Assembly (NCBI GenBank): GCA_030568195.1
Contig: JAJLTO010000012.1
Span: 124,001-188,000, forward strand
DNA: 64,000 nt
Direction: 5' to 3'
Source of the DNA: Dipodascopsis uninucleata var. uninucleata
Taxonomy: Eukaryota; Ascomycota; Lipomycetes; Lipomycetales; Lipomycetaceae
Part shown: piece by piece, positions 1 through 12,505 of the stretch
How the letters are laid out: each line of letters begins with the position of its first letter
Position numbering within the stretch: position 1 is the stretch's first letter
Translations under genes and position numbers: made by a program
The notes under the pieces: model-generated
Database searches by the model: none
What the model saw: the letters and a program-made list of their open reading frames with translations, nothing else
What the model was told of the DNA's origin: nothing

Positions 1-2147
1 AGTTCAAAGATCACCTGCAATACTGCTTCGAGCACAGACGACTGACCGGCGCGTCTATTGGGCTGCTGCCAGTATCTATTTTGTGGTCGACATAGCATAC
101 GACTTCGCAGTACGCACAGAGCTGTGTGTCCTGTGCAAGACGACGCAGGAATCGCTATCCAGCACATGGCCCTTAACAGTACTGGTCCTGTGACTGGCTA
201 CTGTTGCTGGAATGTGTAAGCTTAGTGATTTCTAGACGATGCGCAAAGCACGGGGGCCCGAAAAAAGAAATGCATTAAAAGAAACATAATTGAATACACG
301 AAATCGAAATACAGCGTGTTCGCTGATGCAGTCATGAATTACTCATGTACATACAGAAGACTCATAATTGCTGAAAGGGGAATAAAATACCATTAATGAG
401 CGTATTAAGGACGAATAGTTTCGTTTCTACTAGGCGGTAAACGTACCTGGGCGGCACACTGTGTCATCTCATACCCACTAGTAGCCACGATAAGAAGGAC
501 GAACCCTCAGAACCTGCAGCCATTTTTGAGCCCGCCTCTTCGCTAGCTCCTGTCTTTCGCCCTATCGCTCAGCTTAGTCCTCCACCAACTCCACAGTCCA
601 TCCCTAACCCCATTCCATACCTGTTGGCTCACTCTGCCGCTGAGCACTCGTATTACGCCATGCGGCGAACGACACTGCCCTATTCCATGGGCAGTCGCTG
701 GTGTCACGTGAACTGCAGTGGGAGCAGTACGAGACCCACAGGACACAGCGCGCACAAAACCCTCGAGAGCAGACGTGCGCAGCACGTGCAAGCTGTCACT
801 GGGGGCTGTGTGTGCGTGGGGGGCGCTTAAATGCAGGTTGGACGGAATACGGGCCTAACTGTTTGTCCTTCGGCACGTTTTACGTGCGCCCTTTTAGGGC
901 GTATTTAGGTGTAATGCGCGAGAGTCTGTTCATCTTCTCGGCAACAACCCTACCTAATGTCCGCCAGATCGTTTATCGCCGAGTCCTGTTTCAGGCCTAT
1001 TGGCAGTATGCGACATTAACGACCTAGTTTGGGCTATGCCACGAATCTATTACAGCTCATATTATGGTGACCAGAAAAGCACTGATCCTGGATAATAACA
1101 CGTCGCTGCAGCCAAGGTTCTCCCTCGTTATGCCTAGGAATCTACAGTTCTGTAAGCTTCGTCAGCTATTCTGTGTTGCTTGAATTCGCAAAGCTGAACA
1201 GCACCTGCAAAACTAATAATGCAGCACCAATTGATATGTGCTGCGCGGGATCGCGACTAATACAGTAATTAATAAGCGTTAACACAGCTAGATACTAATA
1301 TCTTAATAATGTAGTTAAGGGAACGCGGAATCTTTTCATTAAAATATTCGTCAGTCTGAACCTTCCGAGAACCAGCAGTGGCTTACAAAGCTTTAACCTA
1401 TACCAATGAGGAGTTTTTCGCTACTGCTATATATATTATCCTAGCCGCCAGGTGAGGCTATACGCATTTTCTGCTATCAGTTGGGAAACACGATTTTGGG
1501 CTATTACAACTCAAGGCTCCATTTCGTATTTTTCGCCGTCACCGTTTCGGAATTCATACATTTAAGGCACACGTATTTGAGATCGCCGCGTATTCAGTGT
1601 CTGTGAAGTCTGGAGCTGCCACTGCCCTATAGAACAGCCATACTCTAAAATAGCAAGGCGACAACTACGTATATACGTCAGTCGTTCCCCAAGCCAAAAT
1701 TATATATAGCTAGTTAAATATACTTTAAGCCATTTTAGCGCTCGTATCTATTCAGGCAGCTGCACTGAATCGGGGAGCACTGGGCATTGTTATTAAGGAC
1801 TTCTCACACATCGCCAGGGATTATATATAGCTTCGCACTCTAAAAGATTTGGTTCTTATAGAAAAGTAGGGTCACCCTGCTTCCGACATCTTAACCGTCT
1901 CAATAGAAGTATATTATTTACTAGATTCCCGTCGAATCCTTTGTGCTATAATTTACATTTTGCAAGGTGCATGTAGTTTTGCTATCAGCTACTCTTCGTT
2001 CACCACGTCTAACTAGGAGTTGTAGTCGAGATTAGATTTACGTTGCGGAACGGAACTACACGGGTAAGGTTTAGGTAATAGCATCCGAAACAGATCCTGA
2101 ACCGAAGCGTCAGCTACCACAAGCACAGAAAATATTTTTTTGTACGA
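1..2147. other. Gene-poor left edge, no recognised gene
   Basis: No conserved protein or RNA was recognised. Roughly the first 1.3 kb looks richer in GC than the AT-rich stretch after it. One frame is open from base 2 to a stop near 193 and could be the end of a gene that starts outside the window, but I recognise no family in it. Frames at 543-791 (minus) and 624-1027 (plus) overlap each other and lack ATG starts in good context, so I do not call them. From about 1260 to 2140 the sequence is AT-rich with several TATATA tracts and probably includes the promoter of the RTA1-like gene. Confidence 0.5.
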
Positions 2148-3119
2148 ATGATGGATTTCACGTTGCTTCAGAGGAGCCAGGGCGACGAAAACAATATTAA
2201 CGTCTATGGGTATACTCCTGTAAAATCGGCGAATGCAATTGGACTGGCTCTGTTTGCTTTGGCCTGGATCTCTCACACGACTCTCGGTATATACTATAGA
2301 CAAGCATGGTTTGGAACATGTATGTTCATCGCAGCTGGATTGGAGACTGCAGGATATATTGGCAGAGTTATTTCCTCGACCAATCCCATGATACTCGATG
2401 ATTTCCTTGTTCAAATCATTTGTCTTACTCTTGCACCTGCTTTTTTCATGGCGGGAATATATTTTTTGCTGGGAGAGATCGTCGTCATTTGGGGTGTGGG
2501 AAATGCTAGATTCAAGCCATACACCTACTCTAAAATATTTATTTCCTTGGACATTATCAGTATAGTATTACAGGCTATTGGTGGTGGTAAAGCTGCCATT
2601 GCACTGACAGATGGAACTGAGACAGATACTGGCACTCACATAATGGTTGCTGGTCTTTGTTTCCAGGTTTTTTCTACCCTATGCTTTGCTGTCAGTTGCT
2701 TGGACATCAGACTACGAATTAATAGACATAGACGGTCGTCAAGGGAGGAAATCTATATTCCTGACTTTAACTATGATAATCTGAACGGAAGTCATAATGC
2801 CCTCTACGATGGCCCAGAGAAGTTTGCCTATATTAGGAACTCAAAAACTACTGTGTGGTTTCTGTGTGCGGTGGCTGTAGCTGTCCTTTTCGTTTTTATC
2901 AGATCTGTCTATCGAGTAGTTGAGCTTTCTATGGGCTGGAGTGGATATACAATGACACATGAAGCTTTCTTTTTGGTTCTTGATGGTCTGATGGTGTGCA
3001 TTGCACTGTTTTGTGTGCTGGTATTCTATCCTGGAAAGTATTTTGGAGTCATCAGCATCAAAAACGAACACCAAGCTGCCCGCGAGCCTACTGACAAATC
3101 TGTGCCACTTCCACAGTGA
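2148..3119 (+). CDS. RTA1-family seven-transmembrane protein
   Basis: A single-exon 323-residue membrane protein of the fungal RTA1/lipid-translocating exporter family, whose members (Rta1, Rsb1, Pug1) are linked to resistance to azole or 7-aminocholesterol stress, sphingoid base release and porphyrin handling. About seven hydrophobic segments are visible: near residues 28-48, 55-75, 84-110, 125-145, 160-185, 238-260 and 283-303. The segment at about 95-115 carries the family-typical APAFF-x-AGIYFLLG run, followed by a charged and polar loop, and a histidine/arginine-rich cytosolic loop lies near 190-200. Two ATGs in tandem (2148 and 2151) can start it; 2148 is used. The C-terminal tail is short and polar. 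Substrate and exact role cannot be read from the sequence. Family assignment is confident. Confidence 0.9.
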   Translation: MMDFTLLQRSQGDENNINVYGYTPVKSANAIGLALFALAWISHTTLGIYYRQAWFGTCMFIAAGLETAGYIGRVISSTNPMILDDFLVQIICLTLAPAFFMAGIYFLLGEIVVIWGVGNARFKPYTYSKIFISLDIISIVLQAIGGGKAAIALTDGTETDTGTHIMVAGLCFQVFSTLCFAVSCLDIRLRINRHRRSSREEIYIPDFNYDNLNGSHNALYDGPEKFAYIRNSKTTVWFLCAVAVAVLFVFIRSVYRVVELSMGWSGYTMTHEAFFLVLDGLMVCIALFCVLVFYPGKYFGVISIKNEHQAAREPTDKSVPLPQ

Positions 3120-5045
3120 GAGAAATTTATGTAAACCTGGTGTTTTGGAATTGCTTTTATTATGCTGATTTCCCTATTCATGTCTTGCTGTTCGAACGTG
3201 TATCTTTGCTTGCAAGGTATAGATCAATAGTAAATAAGGTGTCTATGCATTCCTTGTATTTTTATCTATTAATGGAATTTCTACGTAAAAAAAGGAATTA
3301 AGATCTAAAATAATGCGCTGTTCCCTATATTATATTGTTTCTTCGAAGCCTCCATCAGATAATACTCATTGTGAATAATACGCCATTTCACAATACTCTC
3401 ACTAAATCTTTTGAGGATTATAGCCAGCCTAGAGCTGTCATTTATATAAAAGGTTTCATTAACTCTCTATTCTAACTTAATTTGAAATCTCTACGAATCA
3501 CGTGATGGCTAATACCGAAGAACATACGATTTGTAGTAAGAGGTTCGAAGGTTGTGTAGGAATATGTAGAAGAATTCAAACGGCCTAATATGAAAGCGAC
3601 ACGAGAAGGGATCCTTAATTATACGTCCATGTCAAGTTCACTTCGCGTGGCGGCTTTTCTATGTGTCACTGCGTATGGTATAGAATTCATTGGGTATGAG
3701 AAAGACAGTTCATCTAACTGGCGTATGAGATAGCCGAGCGACCGAATTTTTGATTATTTTCATATGCTGATTATCTAGTCGACGAATACGATGTTTTCTT
3801 GTCATGACGCAAAATTCTCGCTTAATTGTCAATAACATGCGTCTGAAAGAAGGGTGTTCAAACAAGTTGAGTGCAATTGTCATTTCTACATATTTTAAGT
3901 ATAGGAATGAACGTATTTATTCTCAGGAAGAATTTTGATTTTGTAGTACGAACAAAATACGACAATATATTTATAGTTAATGTCACATGTATTTTTATAC
4001 TCGTATTCGTGTTATCTCAATTATCAGTTCATATTTTTTATAGTCTCGAAGAACGGGATACTCTATACGTTAACCAGACAATTTACCAGAGGATGGTAAT
4101 AAAAGATATATATCGCTGAATTAAGCTTGGCCGGCTAACATAATGTTGTTAATTGGAAAGCAGATTTTGGATAGATGTGGCAACTTCGTGCTCGCCAGAT
4201 ATTTCTAACATCTTTCTGAGCACCTCACTACTGATATCGAATGCCAGTCGGGAATTATAATTGAGTTTTTAATCAGAATATCCTCAGATTCTTCAGTCGA
4301 ACCAAATACCAACGATGTTGCTTCTTCGTACAATAATACAATTATTTGTTAATAATAGACACAGATACTTTTAACAGAGCTCTGGACTTCTAGTTGTCAT
4401 TCGTAATAATATGACGGTCTGGACACCGATAGCCCTATAGATTATCTCGTGATCGCCTAAGCAGAAGTTCGGTTTCAACGCATGAATTATAACCATGGGT
4501 GTAGAAGCTATGCATCATATTCTGTAGCGTATTAAGCTATAAACTCCTCACGAATTTCATGTAGACTAACTGTTGCATATAGTGTCCTCTTCATGTCTGT
4601 AAATATGTACTATATTATATAATGCTGAAACTGAACATCTTTACTGCTGAATTTGAAGTTTTTCAGGGTTCTGATCGGACCAAGATATACTCGGAATGAA
4701 AGTATAGGTGTTAGTGAAAATTTTAAAGTGATAAGCCATACTATTTTGCTTTGTTGATACGCTGGTATCTGTGTTCCTTTTCTCCTTCTTAATACTAGCG
4801 CGGCGTATCATATGGCAGTATACTTTCTAGAGGCGAGCTTATATTGGCTTCAATTAACATCACGAAGACGAGACTCTTTAAATACTGACTCGCATTTAAT
4901 TTCTCGTATCGATTACTCCACTTGACTTCGAGGTTTGTTCCTGACACTTTTCCCATTGTCCATATTTAACGAACGAGTGACCTCTTTCGCTTGTGAATTT
5001 CATATTAATTTTGCATTAGAAGTATCTTTATACCTCTGAGTAGCA
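3120..5045. other. AT-rich intergenic region
   Basis: About 1.9 kb between the RTA1-like gene and the EXPERA-like gene. Short open frames here (for example 3871-4119, phenylalanine- and isoleucine-rich) have the composition expected of random AT-rich DNA and no recognisable motif. It should hold the 3' end of the upstream transcript and the promoter of the downstream gene; I see nothing else. Confidence 0.5.
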
Positions 5046-5760
5046 ATGGCATTCTCGTTCAAGCAACCATTATTTTTTACTATATGGATTATCGTGTCCA
5101 GTATCTTGGTTTTTTGGGTATGTTTATAGGACTAAGCAGTCTGAAGTAATAGTGGCCTATCACAATTCTAACTCAAATTTTAGGATGCAACATACATGCT
5201 ATTAAGACCGCATTCGATGCCCGGTGGAAAGCTCCATTTCTTTTGGAAACCATATGCCTTGTAAGTGAAGTTCACAAGCTCTGTTACAGAATAGCCTGAG
5301 GGCTATAGTTTGTCTATTAAATACTAAATATGACTTTTAATAACAATATAGATACGGTGAGATCGACCAAGTATACGGTGTTTTAGCCTTGGAGGACAAC
5401 CATGGTTTCTCAGCTGCTCAATCCATTTTAACTCTTGTTGAAATGGTTTTCAATTTGATTTACCTCTATTTGGTTTGCTCGAAGAAAAATGAGCGTTGCC
5501 GCCTTCTAGGTGCTTTCATTGGACTCCTAAGTGCTACTAGCTGCTTCTCAAAGACATGCCTCTACATGCTTTCGGAAGTTTGCAGTGGAAATAAGTATAC
5601 GGGACACAATCCTTGGGACAGATATATTTTCCTCTATGTTTTGCCTTCGTCTCCATGGATTCTCGTCAATTTTTATATGATGATAGATATCAGTAAGCAG
5701 CTTATAGAGGGATTAGTTGCTGTTCCAAGTTCTACAGAAGAAGAAAAGAAGATCAAGTAA
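5046..5760 (+). CDS. EXPERA / emopamil-binding-like membrane protein
   Basis: Three exons: 5046-5117, 5184-5260 and 5352-5760. The introns have GTATGT and GTAAGT donors and the joined frame encodes 185 residues. The middle exon and start of exon 3 read RPHSMPGGKLHFFWKPYALY followed by an acidic site (GEIDQVYG) and GFSAAQSI. This matches the fungal EXPERA/emopamil-binding-like family, in which sterol isomerase EBP, TMEM97 and TM6SF also fall. About four membrane segments are seen: near 8-24, 78-100, 105-130 and 150-170. The C-terminus is charged (EEEKKIK), which could keep the protein in the ER. Without a search I cannot tell whether it has sterol isomerase activity or is the uncharacterised fungal branch. 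The second and third exons fit the family well. Confidence 0.75.
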
Positions 5761-6463
5761 TCTTAGATATGCTATTCTATGGTACTGATTCAGACAAGCA
5801 AATTATGAACTGAGATAAACTCCTGTGATTTGATTTGAGCGCTCTTTCATTGCGGTGAAAATACCTTCTAATTGCTGTTATAATACACGTTCAGATTCTT
5901 CTATCTGTTTATAATTAATACTTGCGCTGATGATCCCACTATCTATGTTATATGGCATTTGTTATGAGTTTTTTTCGCTCTTATAATTATATCCTGTAAT
6001 AGTAATCCGTCATATTCCATTGAGTAGAAGCTCTCGTACGTCCCTGTTGATCAGGTCATCTTTTTGTGCTCTATTTATCAGCTAGATCTCGAATACTGTT
6101 AAATGGTCTTGTGTTATGGCTTATAATTCTTACGTGCTTTATAGTCTCTTATGTAACTTTAGAGAAAAATAAATAAATATATATATATCAACCTCTGTAT
6201 CTATACAAGGCAATTTTTCATCTAAGGATTGGTATTAATACTAAATCTGTAAATGTTCTATAAAGGATTTTTCATGGAGTGAGGATTATAAATTGTAGTT
6301 CGCGGTTTTGTCTTTACTCCAAATAGGTTAAACGCCGCCAAAATTTGTAACATTTAATTTATATCAACTGGAATTTTCGTCAGTTATAACTTGACCGTGT
6401 TTCGATCTCAACGCATTACACCTGATTATTATAAAACTTAAGCTATTAAGATATCTAAATAAA
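5761..6463. other. Intergenic region
   Basis: AT-rich spacer of about 0.7 kb with an AATAAATAAATATATATATA stretch near 6165 that would serve as a 3'-end signal for the upstream gene. It then carries the promoter of the next gene. No coding or RNA feature seen. Confidence 0.5.
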
Positions 6464-6961
6464 ATGGATGGTATACGGACTGTTACCGACAAAAAGAAGA
6501 AAAAAAAAGTTCAAATGTTAGCGAAGGAGCCAGAGATGAAAGTGAAACGAGAAATCGATATCTTAGCATCTGGATCTTCCTCTGGAATCTCTATGTCTAA
6601 TCCCAAGCTCAAATCTCAATCAAAGTCATTTGGAACGCGATTGAAATTTTTAGAGATGGAGGAAGGTAAGCAAAAAGCGGAAGATAAAGATATTATTGTA
6701 TCTAGAGGTTTGATGGGCGAAGGTGAGATTACATTCAAAGTTGAAGACAAAAAGAAGCGAAGTAACGACCAACGGGACGACGAAAATGGCTCAAATAACA
6801 AAGAACGTGACATGGGACGAAAGAAACAGAGGTTTCTTGGTCGTCGGAGTGGTAAGTGCTAAATTTAGTAATGATATCTTCTCACTTCATATGATTCCAA
6901 ATGATTAATTACTCTATATATAGCTAGCAAAAACGTATTTAGACGACTGGGTGCGATGTAG
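6464..6961 (+). CDS. Small lysine-rich basic protein, unknown function
   Basis: Two exons, 6464-6851 and 6924-6961, joined across a GTAAGT...TATATAG intron, giving 141 residues. The N-terminus has a run of lysines (DKKKKKKV), which could be a nuclear or nucleolar signal. The middle is charged and probably disordered. The end reads GRKKQRFLGRRSA and, after the intron, SKNVFRRLGAM. The phrase GTRLKFLEMEEGKQK near residues 57-71 faintly recalls the N-terminal region of the exosome cofactor MPP6, and the terminal FRRLG recalls short motifs of mRNA export adaptors; neither is strong enough for a name. A second acceptor four bases downstream would give a longer C-terminus. Real gene likely because of the clean intron. 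Confidence 0.55.
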
Positions 6962-7488
6962 GAAGATAAAAACACTTTGTAATAATGTATAGTAACAATT
7001 TTGTGTATTATAGACTTAATGGTATGAATACAGTTCTGGCATGATATACCATAAAAGGATAAAATAGATGGAGGATCATAATATATGCGCTTTGAATATA
7101 ACTAGAATTTGTGCTCAAAGCAGAACGATTTCTAGTATCGACAAATATACACAGAAAAATTGAAATTCAGGGCCAATAGCAGCCAAAATCTGACTCTCTA
7201 TGTCAAAATAACTGTAAAGCTTGTAATTTACACTTATATGTGATGACAAGTAGAAAATGATGAAACAATTGAATATTGAAATGGAAACCGAAAGACGCCT
7301 GTAAAACAAATAAACCTATTCACATATAGAGGAATGATATTTTAACGAACATTAATGCAATTAGACTAGGTGAAAGAAAACACAATCATTCTAGTAATCA
7401 TTTGAGATTGCCAGAACTTGTACTCAATGCTCTAAGTAAAAAATGTTCCGGGAAAAAAAATGCAAATAAAAAGTTGCAAAAGAAACTA
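6962..7488. other. Convergent intergenic region
   Basis: AT-rich spacer between the 3' ends of the basic-protein gene (plus) and the small membrane protein gene (minus). No further feature seen. Confidence 0.5.
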
Positions 7489-7728
7489 TTAATCCTTTGA
7501 TAATGTATTTTCCTTTGATTGTTGACGAGATAAGTACTCTCTTCTTTTCGCTAAGTAGGTCCGTCGATCCATGGCCTTCATATCACCGCTGTCAGCTCCT
7601 ACTGGATAACGTGTAGCTGGACACGGTAATATTGTAGGTGCAGCAACTGTGAACACGGCAACTAAAAATGTTGTTGAGAACAGCGATGTTTTCAACCGCG
7701 ATCGTCCGGCGGCATTGAGACGAAACAT
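7489..7728 (-). CDS. Small single-pass membrane protein, probably mitochondrial
   Basis: A 79-residue frame starting at ATG 7728. The N-terminus is positively charged and free of acids (MFRLNAAGRSRLKTS). It is followed by one hydrophobic segment (about residues 17-37), then a LPCPATR site and a basic, polar C-terminal tail with KRREYLSRQQSK. This is the layout of small inner-membrane proteins of fungal mitochondria, with the tail in the intermembrane space or matrix. I do not recognise the exact family. It lies divergent to the sirtuin gene, with about 670 bases between the two starts. Composition and charge pattern make chance unlikely for an AT-rich genome, but no homology is claimed. Confidence 0.5.
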   Translation of the reverse strand: MFRLNAAGRSRLKTSLFSTTFLVAVFTVAAPTILPCPATRYPVGADSGDMKAMDRRTYLAKRREYLSRQQSKENTLSKD

Positions 7729-8395
7729 TATAAATTATTTCTTTTCCTTCTATATTAATCGGATTATATGTAATATAGAAATTTGTCTAATTGTAACGCT
7801 TTAAGTAAATCACAGTCAATTCGAGTTTAATCCCCTGTCTTGCAGATGCTCTCCTAACCTTTGGACAAATTCCACTTTCTTAAATCTAAAAGAAAAATTA
7901 ATTACTTGAAAAAGCCGTACGTATATGTATAATTAGACGAAAATTATACATGAACCCCATCCATCTAGGTAGTTGGTGGAATTGATTTCTAAGTCTAAGT
8001 ATTGGTTGTTTTGTTAAGTCGTTCTCGAGCGTAGCAAAAAATAGTGCCTGCCGAAAAATATGTTACGATTTCTAGTTAATTGACATTTGATTGGCTCGAA
8101 GATTCAGGACGTCTCTTAAATAGACTCTGCAGGGTTATACTGAAGACGTATTTGTTCGGCATATTGCTTTTGACATTTATGCCCTAAATACTTTTACACA
8201 AACATCGGTAACAAACATTCTATCGAACATTTATCCGACGGATCTTTATCAAAATATATTAAAACAGGTCTGATCTCTCCAGTGACGTTGGTTACAACTG
8301 AGTTCTCAAATAATAATCTTTGAGCCGTGACAGATATAAGTGTTTCTCTGAATATACTGATATAGATTGATAAACAGATCACGCAGTCATTGGAC
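7729..8395. other. Divergent promoter region
   Basis: Shared upstream region of the small membrane protein (minus) and the sirtuin (plus). AT-rich; short minus-strand frames in 8194-8484 overlap the sirtuin's first exon and are not called. Confidence 0.45.
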
Positions 8396-9664
8396 ATGCC
8401 TGCGATTGATCCAAAATCGTTTGGCGATAGTGCATGCGGAAATGGCCACTCAGTCGCTAATGAGAAATTAGAGAAACAATCCAATATATTGATTTCGAAT
8501 ATGCATAATCTGACTTCTTTCCAGAATTTTTTGAGATCGTCTAATAGAATATTAGCACTAGGTACATTTATCTTATAATTAGTGTTTAGATTTTTGCGCC
8601 AGGAGGTTTATAATATGGTAATGCAACATGCGTGTGCTAATGGATGATTCTTATTTTAGTCGGTGCTGGGCTGTCTGCATCTTCTGGTTTACCCACCTTC
8701 AGAGGGGAAGGGGGCCTATGGCGAAATCATGATGCAATGGAGTTAGCTACTCCAGAAGCATTCGAAAGCGACCCTTCATTGGTTTGGCAGGTAAGTAATG
8801 CGAGGTTTGACCCATATACTTGCGAGACGCTGTATGTTCTTGCTATTTCCAATGAAAATACTTATTCGTATTCTTTAATATAGTTCTACTCTGCGAGACG
8901 AGATGCTGCTCTAAAAGCGAAGCCAAACAAAGCTCATTATGCTATTGCCGAACTGGCAAGAAGAAATCCCAATTTTCTTACGCTCACACAGAATGTAGAT
9001 GGTATGTGAAGGTCACCGTATATATTTGTTCATGTACGATTATTACACCACGGAGTAAAGGTGATTGAGAGTTAATTTGATTCATAAAATTTTAGGTCTA
9101 TCGACGCGTGCGAATCATCCTGCAAATCAACTTTTACATCTTCATGGAAGTCTTTTCACAGTGAAGTGTACGTCATTTTACTGTGATTTCGTGGAAGATA
9201 ACAATTTTCAGAGCCCTTTGACACCGGCTCTGCAAGATGCCTCAAATATAATAGGTCCTTATAAGCATATTTCTGTCAGCGAGCTCCCTCACTGTCCTAA
9301 ATGCAGTGAAGGTCTGCTTCGGCCAGGAGTTGTTTGGTTTGGGGAAGCTTTACCTTGGAGAATAGTAGAGAAAGCAGACGATTTTATCACTGGTGGTAAA
9401 GTCGATCTTATTTTAGTTATAGGCACTAGTGGTACTGTGTATCCTGCCGCTGGATATGTTGATCGTGTAAGGGCACAGGGAGGTAGAGTTGCAATATTTA
9501 ACATCGAGATTGATGATGAGTTAAATAGACTTAGCAGCGAACATGACGACGATGATGACATATACCAGCCTAAGGATGTCTGGACTTTTCAGGGTGATGC
9601 TGCCGAGCTGGTGCCTTTGGCACTAGAACCACTAATAGGACACATAAACGAACCATCCGCATAG
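8396..9664 (+). CDS. SIRT5-type NAD-dependent protein deacylase
   Basis: Four exons, 8396-8561, 8660-8790, 8884-9001 and 9096-9664, join in frame to 327 residues. Exon joins rebuild the sirtuin motifs: GAGLS[10 protein letters not shown] (NAD site), TQNVDG, HLHG (catalytic His), a zinc site, RPGVVWFGE and [11 protein letters not shown]. After the second join the sequence reads FYSARRD; the Tyr and Arg three apart match the Tyr102/Arg105 pair of human SIRT5 that recognises succinyl, malonyl and glutaryl lysine. This suggests a deacylase rather than a plain deacetylase. The zinc ligands are C-x4-C and C-x2-C (CTSFYC, CPKC), where the first pair is wider than the usual C-x2-C. The longest frame begins at TTG 8390; the ATG at 8396 is used. 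A clear mitochondrial presequence is not seen, so the site of action is open. Confidence 0.93.
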
Positions 9665-11251
9665 CTTCTATCAAGTTATTTTGGCGCATAATTGTTATTG
9701 CATTAACTTATAGTTTATATATTTATATACTACGTATTGCTACTTTTGCATATCTAACTTTCGTTAAAGCACAATATATTCTCATATTTCTTACATTGAC
9801 TTTTATATTTCGACTTTTATATTCACTCCTGTTTGTTTTCTCTGGGAGCATATTAAGAGTTAGTCTGGTCGTAACCGACATTGTGATACTTTTAATATAA
9901 CCTCTATTCCTTTCAGGAACTATTCTACTCCTCTGTGCTTAGCACAACTGCCACACTCTTCCAGGAAGATGCTTTAACTTATCTATATGTCCAAACTCTG
10001 ACGTACATTAATTATATATAATGCCTTTACATAGATATCTATCTTACGGTTTAATACATACTTATATGATCCCACCTGCAATCCCAATTTTCTCCTGATT
10101 TTTGTACCTGACTGATCATCCGTCGCGTTATTATTTCCCTTTTATAGAATCGTAAAAACAAGTTTCTGCTTTTTCCGCGAGCATATGAGAACAGAAACCT
10201 TAATTACCTAAAATTCAACAATACACTCTGACATAGCCCTAACATCAGAGTTATTGCTCGTCCATCACGAACAATTAAATCCTATAATGTTCCTTCACTA
10301 ATGAAGGAAAAGAGGCGACTAAACTTATTATTGGAATCTAAAGGGAACCACAATTCAGATTATCTAACTACTTTTAAAGGCATAGAAAGTCACCAATCTA
10401 TAGATTTTTTTTTTAAAAGTGAAATAGAAGCTGCAGAAAAACAGCAGAACTAATCGACTCGAAAATAGAAGGCGTTTTACTGTAATTAATTAATTGAAAA
10501 AAGTTTGGGTTGGAGTTTTAAAAGAATAAAAGTAGGCTATGATTGTCGCGCTTTTTAGCCAGTAACGTCAGATCTGTTTGGTAACCTGATTTACTCAGAA
10601 ATATAGTCCTTGCATATTGATTTCGACTGTCGAAATTAGAACACAAACGCCGGCTACTGAAATTGCGGGTGGTAGAAGAGAAGTGGTGCAAACGGGTAGT
10701 ACATAGAAAGGTTTACACTTGCCAGATAGAACAGTGCATTAGTTAGAGCATATAATTAGCATCCAGATTTCTTCCCTTTGAGGCTGAAGAGACCAGGGAC
10801 CATATTCAGACTTATTTACGATTAGTTGTATTTGTTATCGGCTTGGAAGCTCACCGTATTGCTTGCAAATAATTTGGTAGCGGAGATTACTTTTGCCGGG
10901 GTCTTGTTTGTATACAGCTGTTACTCATAAAGCAAGCTACCGAATTTTTGATCGATTTCAAAGACAAATCAGGATTCTATTACCCAGATAGCTAACAGAT
11001 TACAGTGGTTTATCGCCAGAGAGATCCATATCTCGTTGAAATATTCTTATTACATAAGTAATCCGATTGATAATTTACCTCAAAGGTACGTGACCGGACG
11101 GAATGTAAGAAGGCGAAATGAGCTAGAAAATATTTCGCCATTTAACTACCGGACTAACCGTTACCCTTAAATAATAATTATTTTGAATAGAAATTATTTT
11201 ATTACTTTTCTTGAAGTATTAGTTTATTGATCTAGCGCTAGCCGTTGTCTA
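9665..11251. other. Long intergenic region
   Basis: About 1.6 kb without a supportable gene, between the sirtuin stop and the Q-rich regulator. The left part is AT-rich with repeated TATATA (9715-9735, 10010). The right part probably contains a long promoter and leader for the regulator, as is usual for such genes. No conserved frame, tRNA or repeat recognised. Confidence 0.5.
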
Positions 11252-12472
11252 ATGAATGCCTCATCGCCGGTCGTGCCTCAGGCAATCAGGCCTCAATCAT
11301 CGCAGCCTCCACCGCAGGGCCAATTCATGGCGTCACCTCAAACGGTAGGAACTGCACAGCCGTCAAATGGTCAGTCTCCAAATGTTATGCATACTTCACA
11401 GTTGCAACAACAGCACTCTCAGCAGCAAATGTTCCCTCATCAGCTTCAGCAACAACAACAGATGACTCCACATGATCTAAATAATATTCAGCAGCAATAT
11501 CTGTTTCAAAGACAAGCCCAGCAACAGCCTTTGACGCTTCAGCAGCAGCAGCAACAACAACAGCAACAACAGCTTTATCATGCACAGCTTTTAAGGCAGA
11601 GACAGCAGCAGGTACTGAATGGTGTTAATGCGCAGCAGGGAACTGCCAGTGGTGCTACTTCTGCTGGTGCTAATACTTCGCAACAACCAGGTATATATTG
11701 TTTAACTGTTTCTATAACATTGATACTAGTATATATAATTCTAACGATTAATTGATCTAGTAGTGGTAACGCCTGGTGCCCAGGCTGTCCCACAAAATGT
11801 CGTACCGACTTCGTCGTTTCAATTTCAAAATCCGACAGCCGCATCTTTGGCGAACATGCGAATTTCAAATTCTAGTGTTCCACAGCATATTATGCAACAA
11901 CAGATGCAGCAAGCGTTGGCATCACAGCAGCAACAGCATTTACAACAGCAAATACAGCAGCATCTACAGCAACAGCTGCAGCAGCATCTACAGCAGCAGT
12001 ATCATTCCGGCCAACATGGAGCACTTCAATCGGGACAAGCACCTGTATCGCAACAACACCCAATAGCGCAAGTTCAAGCTCAGCAGCAACCGTCTCAACT
12101 TCAAGCTCAGCAGCAGAGCGGTCAGCAGCAGTCACAGCAACAACCTGCGCGATCCTCTCAATCACAAGCACAACCACAGCAACCACAGCAATCTCAACAG
12201 CAAACCCAGCAGGCCCAGCAGGTACAACAACAGTCCCAGAAATCTCAGCCACCACAGGTTCAATCACAGAAGTCGCAAGTGTCCCAATCTTCTCAACTCC
12301 AGCAGCAATATGGCCAGCAAAGTGTACAGCCTACTCCACAGCAGTCGTCACAACAACAACAGAATCATGCTGCTCAACAGGCTCAGCTATTGTTACAACA
12401 GCAACAACAACAGCAGCAGCAACAGCAGCAACAGCAACAACAGCAGCAACAACAACAACAGCAACAACAACA

Positions 12473-12505
<33 letters not shown>

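Noticed and set aside
3871-4119. 82-residue hydrophobic frame
   Set aside because: AT-rich composition produces Ile/Phe/Tyr-rich frames by chance; no family resemblance.
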